From Flavisphingomonas formosensis (lineage in GTDB: Bacteria > Pseudomonadota > Alphaproteobacteria > Sphingomonadales > Sphingomonadaceae): DNA of 64,000 bases. The notes beneath the pieces are model-generated. The model ran no database searches. It was not told the DNA's origin and saw nothing but the letters and a program-made list of their open reading frames with translations. Position 1 is the stretch's first letter. Every line of letters begins with the position of its first letter. Location of the stretch: NCBI RefSeq assembly GCF_009755815.1, contig NZ_WRPK01000010.1, forward strand, positions 186,001-250,000, in the 5' to 3' direction. Shown one piece after another: positions 63,226 through 64,000 of the stretch. A program made the position numbers and the translations under genes.

Positions 63226-64000
63226 TATATTCCCGCTGCGGAGAGAGGATTGCCGCCCCGCACGCGCCAGAAATCGAACAGGCCGAGCTCGCGCAGCACC
63301 GCCTGCAGCGCCGGCTCGGTCCACAGCGGCCGGACCATGGTCTGGAGCAGCACCCAGGTCGGCGCCTCGGCGCGGCCGACAGGCGACAGGAAGATTCGGC
63401 GGATGAGCGCCAGGCAGGCTTCGCGCCGGCCGATCATCGCAAGCGCGAAGACCGAGATCGGCCAGAACAGAGGCAGCGGACCTTCGAGCGGCGCCAGGAA
63501 GGTCGCGATCCGGGGTGAGGCCGGATCGCGCATGCAGGCGAGGAGATCCGCGAAATAGGCGACGGCCGCGCCCGCCTCCGCGGAGGGATCCGCGATCAGC
63601 GCCTGTGCCTCGTCCAGCCGGCGAAGCGATACGGCACGGCAGATGGCGAAACGCCAGATGCCGAGATCGTCGCGCCACTGCATACGCACCTTGGCCAGGA
63701 AGCTCTCCAATTCCTCCTCACGGCCAGCCGCTTCCAGCACGCGCAGGAGGAGGAAGGCGGCATCCGCATTCAGGGGATCGAGGTTCCAGGCGCGCTGGAG
63801 CAGCTCTATCGCGCGATCGTTGCGCCCGACGTCGGCGTAGAAGGTGCCCGCCCGGTAGAGCGCGTCCGGGCTCGACGGGCCGAGTTCGAGCGCGCGGACC
63901 AGCAGGCGCTCGACGGCCTGCCACTGGCCGCTGCGATCGGTGGCGGCGGCGAGCAGAGCATAGGCGTCGGCATTGCGCGCATCCGCCCGGATCGCCTGGC
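63225..64000 (-). CDS. TPR-repeat protein, 5' end outside the window
   Basis: The last 258 codons of a gene that enters from the right edge; the frame is open to position 64000 with no start needed. Helical pairs of tetratricopeptide type are visible: ADAYALLAAATDRSGQWQAV, ALELGPSSPDALYRAGTFYA, RAIELLQRAWNLDPLNADAA. A helical C-terminal part ends GLFDFWRVRGGNPL. Such C-terminal halves are found on transcriptional regulators and secreted scaffold proteins of sphingomonads; the N-terminal domain is not visible. A strong hairpin follows the stop. Confidence 0.8.
   Translation of the reverse strand, partial: QAIRADARNADAYALLAAATDRSGQWQAVERLLVRALELGPSSPDALYRAGTFYADVGRNDRAIELLQRAWNLDPLNADAAFLLLRVLEAAGREEELESFLAKVRMQWRDDLGIWRFAICRAVSLRRLDEAQALIADPSAEAGAAVAYFADLLACMRDPASPRIATFLAPLEGPLPLFWPISVFALAMIGRREACLALIRRIFLSPVGRAEAPTWVLLQTMVRPLWTEPALQAVLRELGLFDFWRVRGGNPLSAAGI

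Overview
The window is GC-rich chromosomal DNA of a sphingomonad-type alphaproteobacterium (Sphingomonas/Rhizorhabdus-like). This rests on several features: the gene string pyrF-trpF-trpB-trpA-accD-folC, two large TonB-dependent receptors, many TetR regulators, a DUF2339 membrane protein, an AmpG permease, a fused acyl-ACP synthetase/acyltransferase, and frequent TTG/GTG starts with good Shine-Dalgarno sequences. I found no tRNA, rRNA, insertion sequence, phage or CRISPR array. The family assignment comes from protein recognition, not from a database search.

Layout. 1-6.6 kb: the N-terminus of a 2-oxoacid:acceptor oxidoreductase alpha subunit, a histone-deacetylase-family enzyme, an HSL-type esterase, rppH, a DUF481 outer-membrane protein, an FAH-family hydrolase and a large patatin-like protein. 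6.7-13.2 kb: a compact biosynthetic block (LapA-domain protein, pyrF, trpF, trpB, trpA, accD, folC) in which most junctions are 4-bp ATGA overlaps, followed by a small frameshifted gene behind a Fur-box-like site. 13.3-18.1 kb: ampG, a single-domain response regulator with a possible sRNA downstream, a dicarboxylate/cation symporter, an RluB-type pseudouridine synthase and rsmD. 18.1-23.9 kb: a nitronate-monooxygenase-like flavoenzyme, a crotonase, a luciferase-like monooxygenase coupled to a Dabb protein, an AraC regulator and small proteins. 24-32.4 kb: a siderophore-type TonB receptor, an MDR-family oxidoreductase, a KefB/YbaL-type antiporter with a 36-residue membrane peptide upstream, and a second TonB receptor divergent from a TetR regulator.

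33-46.7 kb: oligopeptidase B, a MerC-domain protein behind a possible Zur box, a TetR regulator divergent from a lipoprotein PQQ dehydrogenase, a flavodoxin-fold oxidoreductase, an ASCH-like protein, and a sulfatase module (Cys-type arylsulfatase divergent from a TetR gene that overlaps a formylglycine-generating enzyme gene). An RTX/VCBS secreted protein follows. 46.9-64 kb: an iron alcohol dehydrogenase and a BKACE-family enzyme, a GAF-PAS-PAS-GGDEF-EAL protein, a DHA2 efflux pump, an inverted REP-like repeat, a three-domain acyltransferase (Aas) downstream of DUF2339 with tandem TetR-type operators, a hypothetical membrane protein, a YadA-like trimeric autotransporter and a TPR protein cut by the right edge.

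Points of most interest: a frameshifted iron-box gene; the same 19-bp operator shared by that gene and the siderophore receptor; the self-contained sulfatase-maturation module; the TetR-controlled DUF2339-Aas unit; a candidate sRNA next to a lone receiver-domain regulator; and several unexplained near-perfect palindromes.
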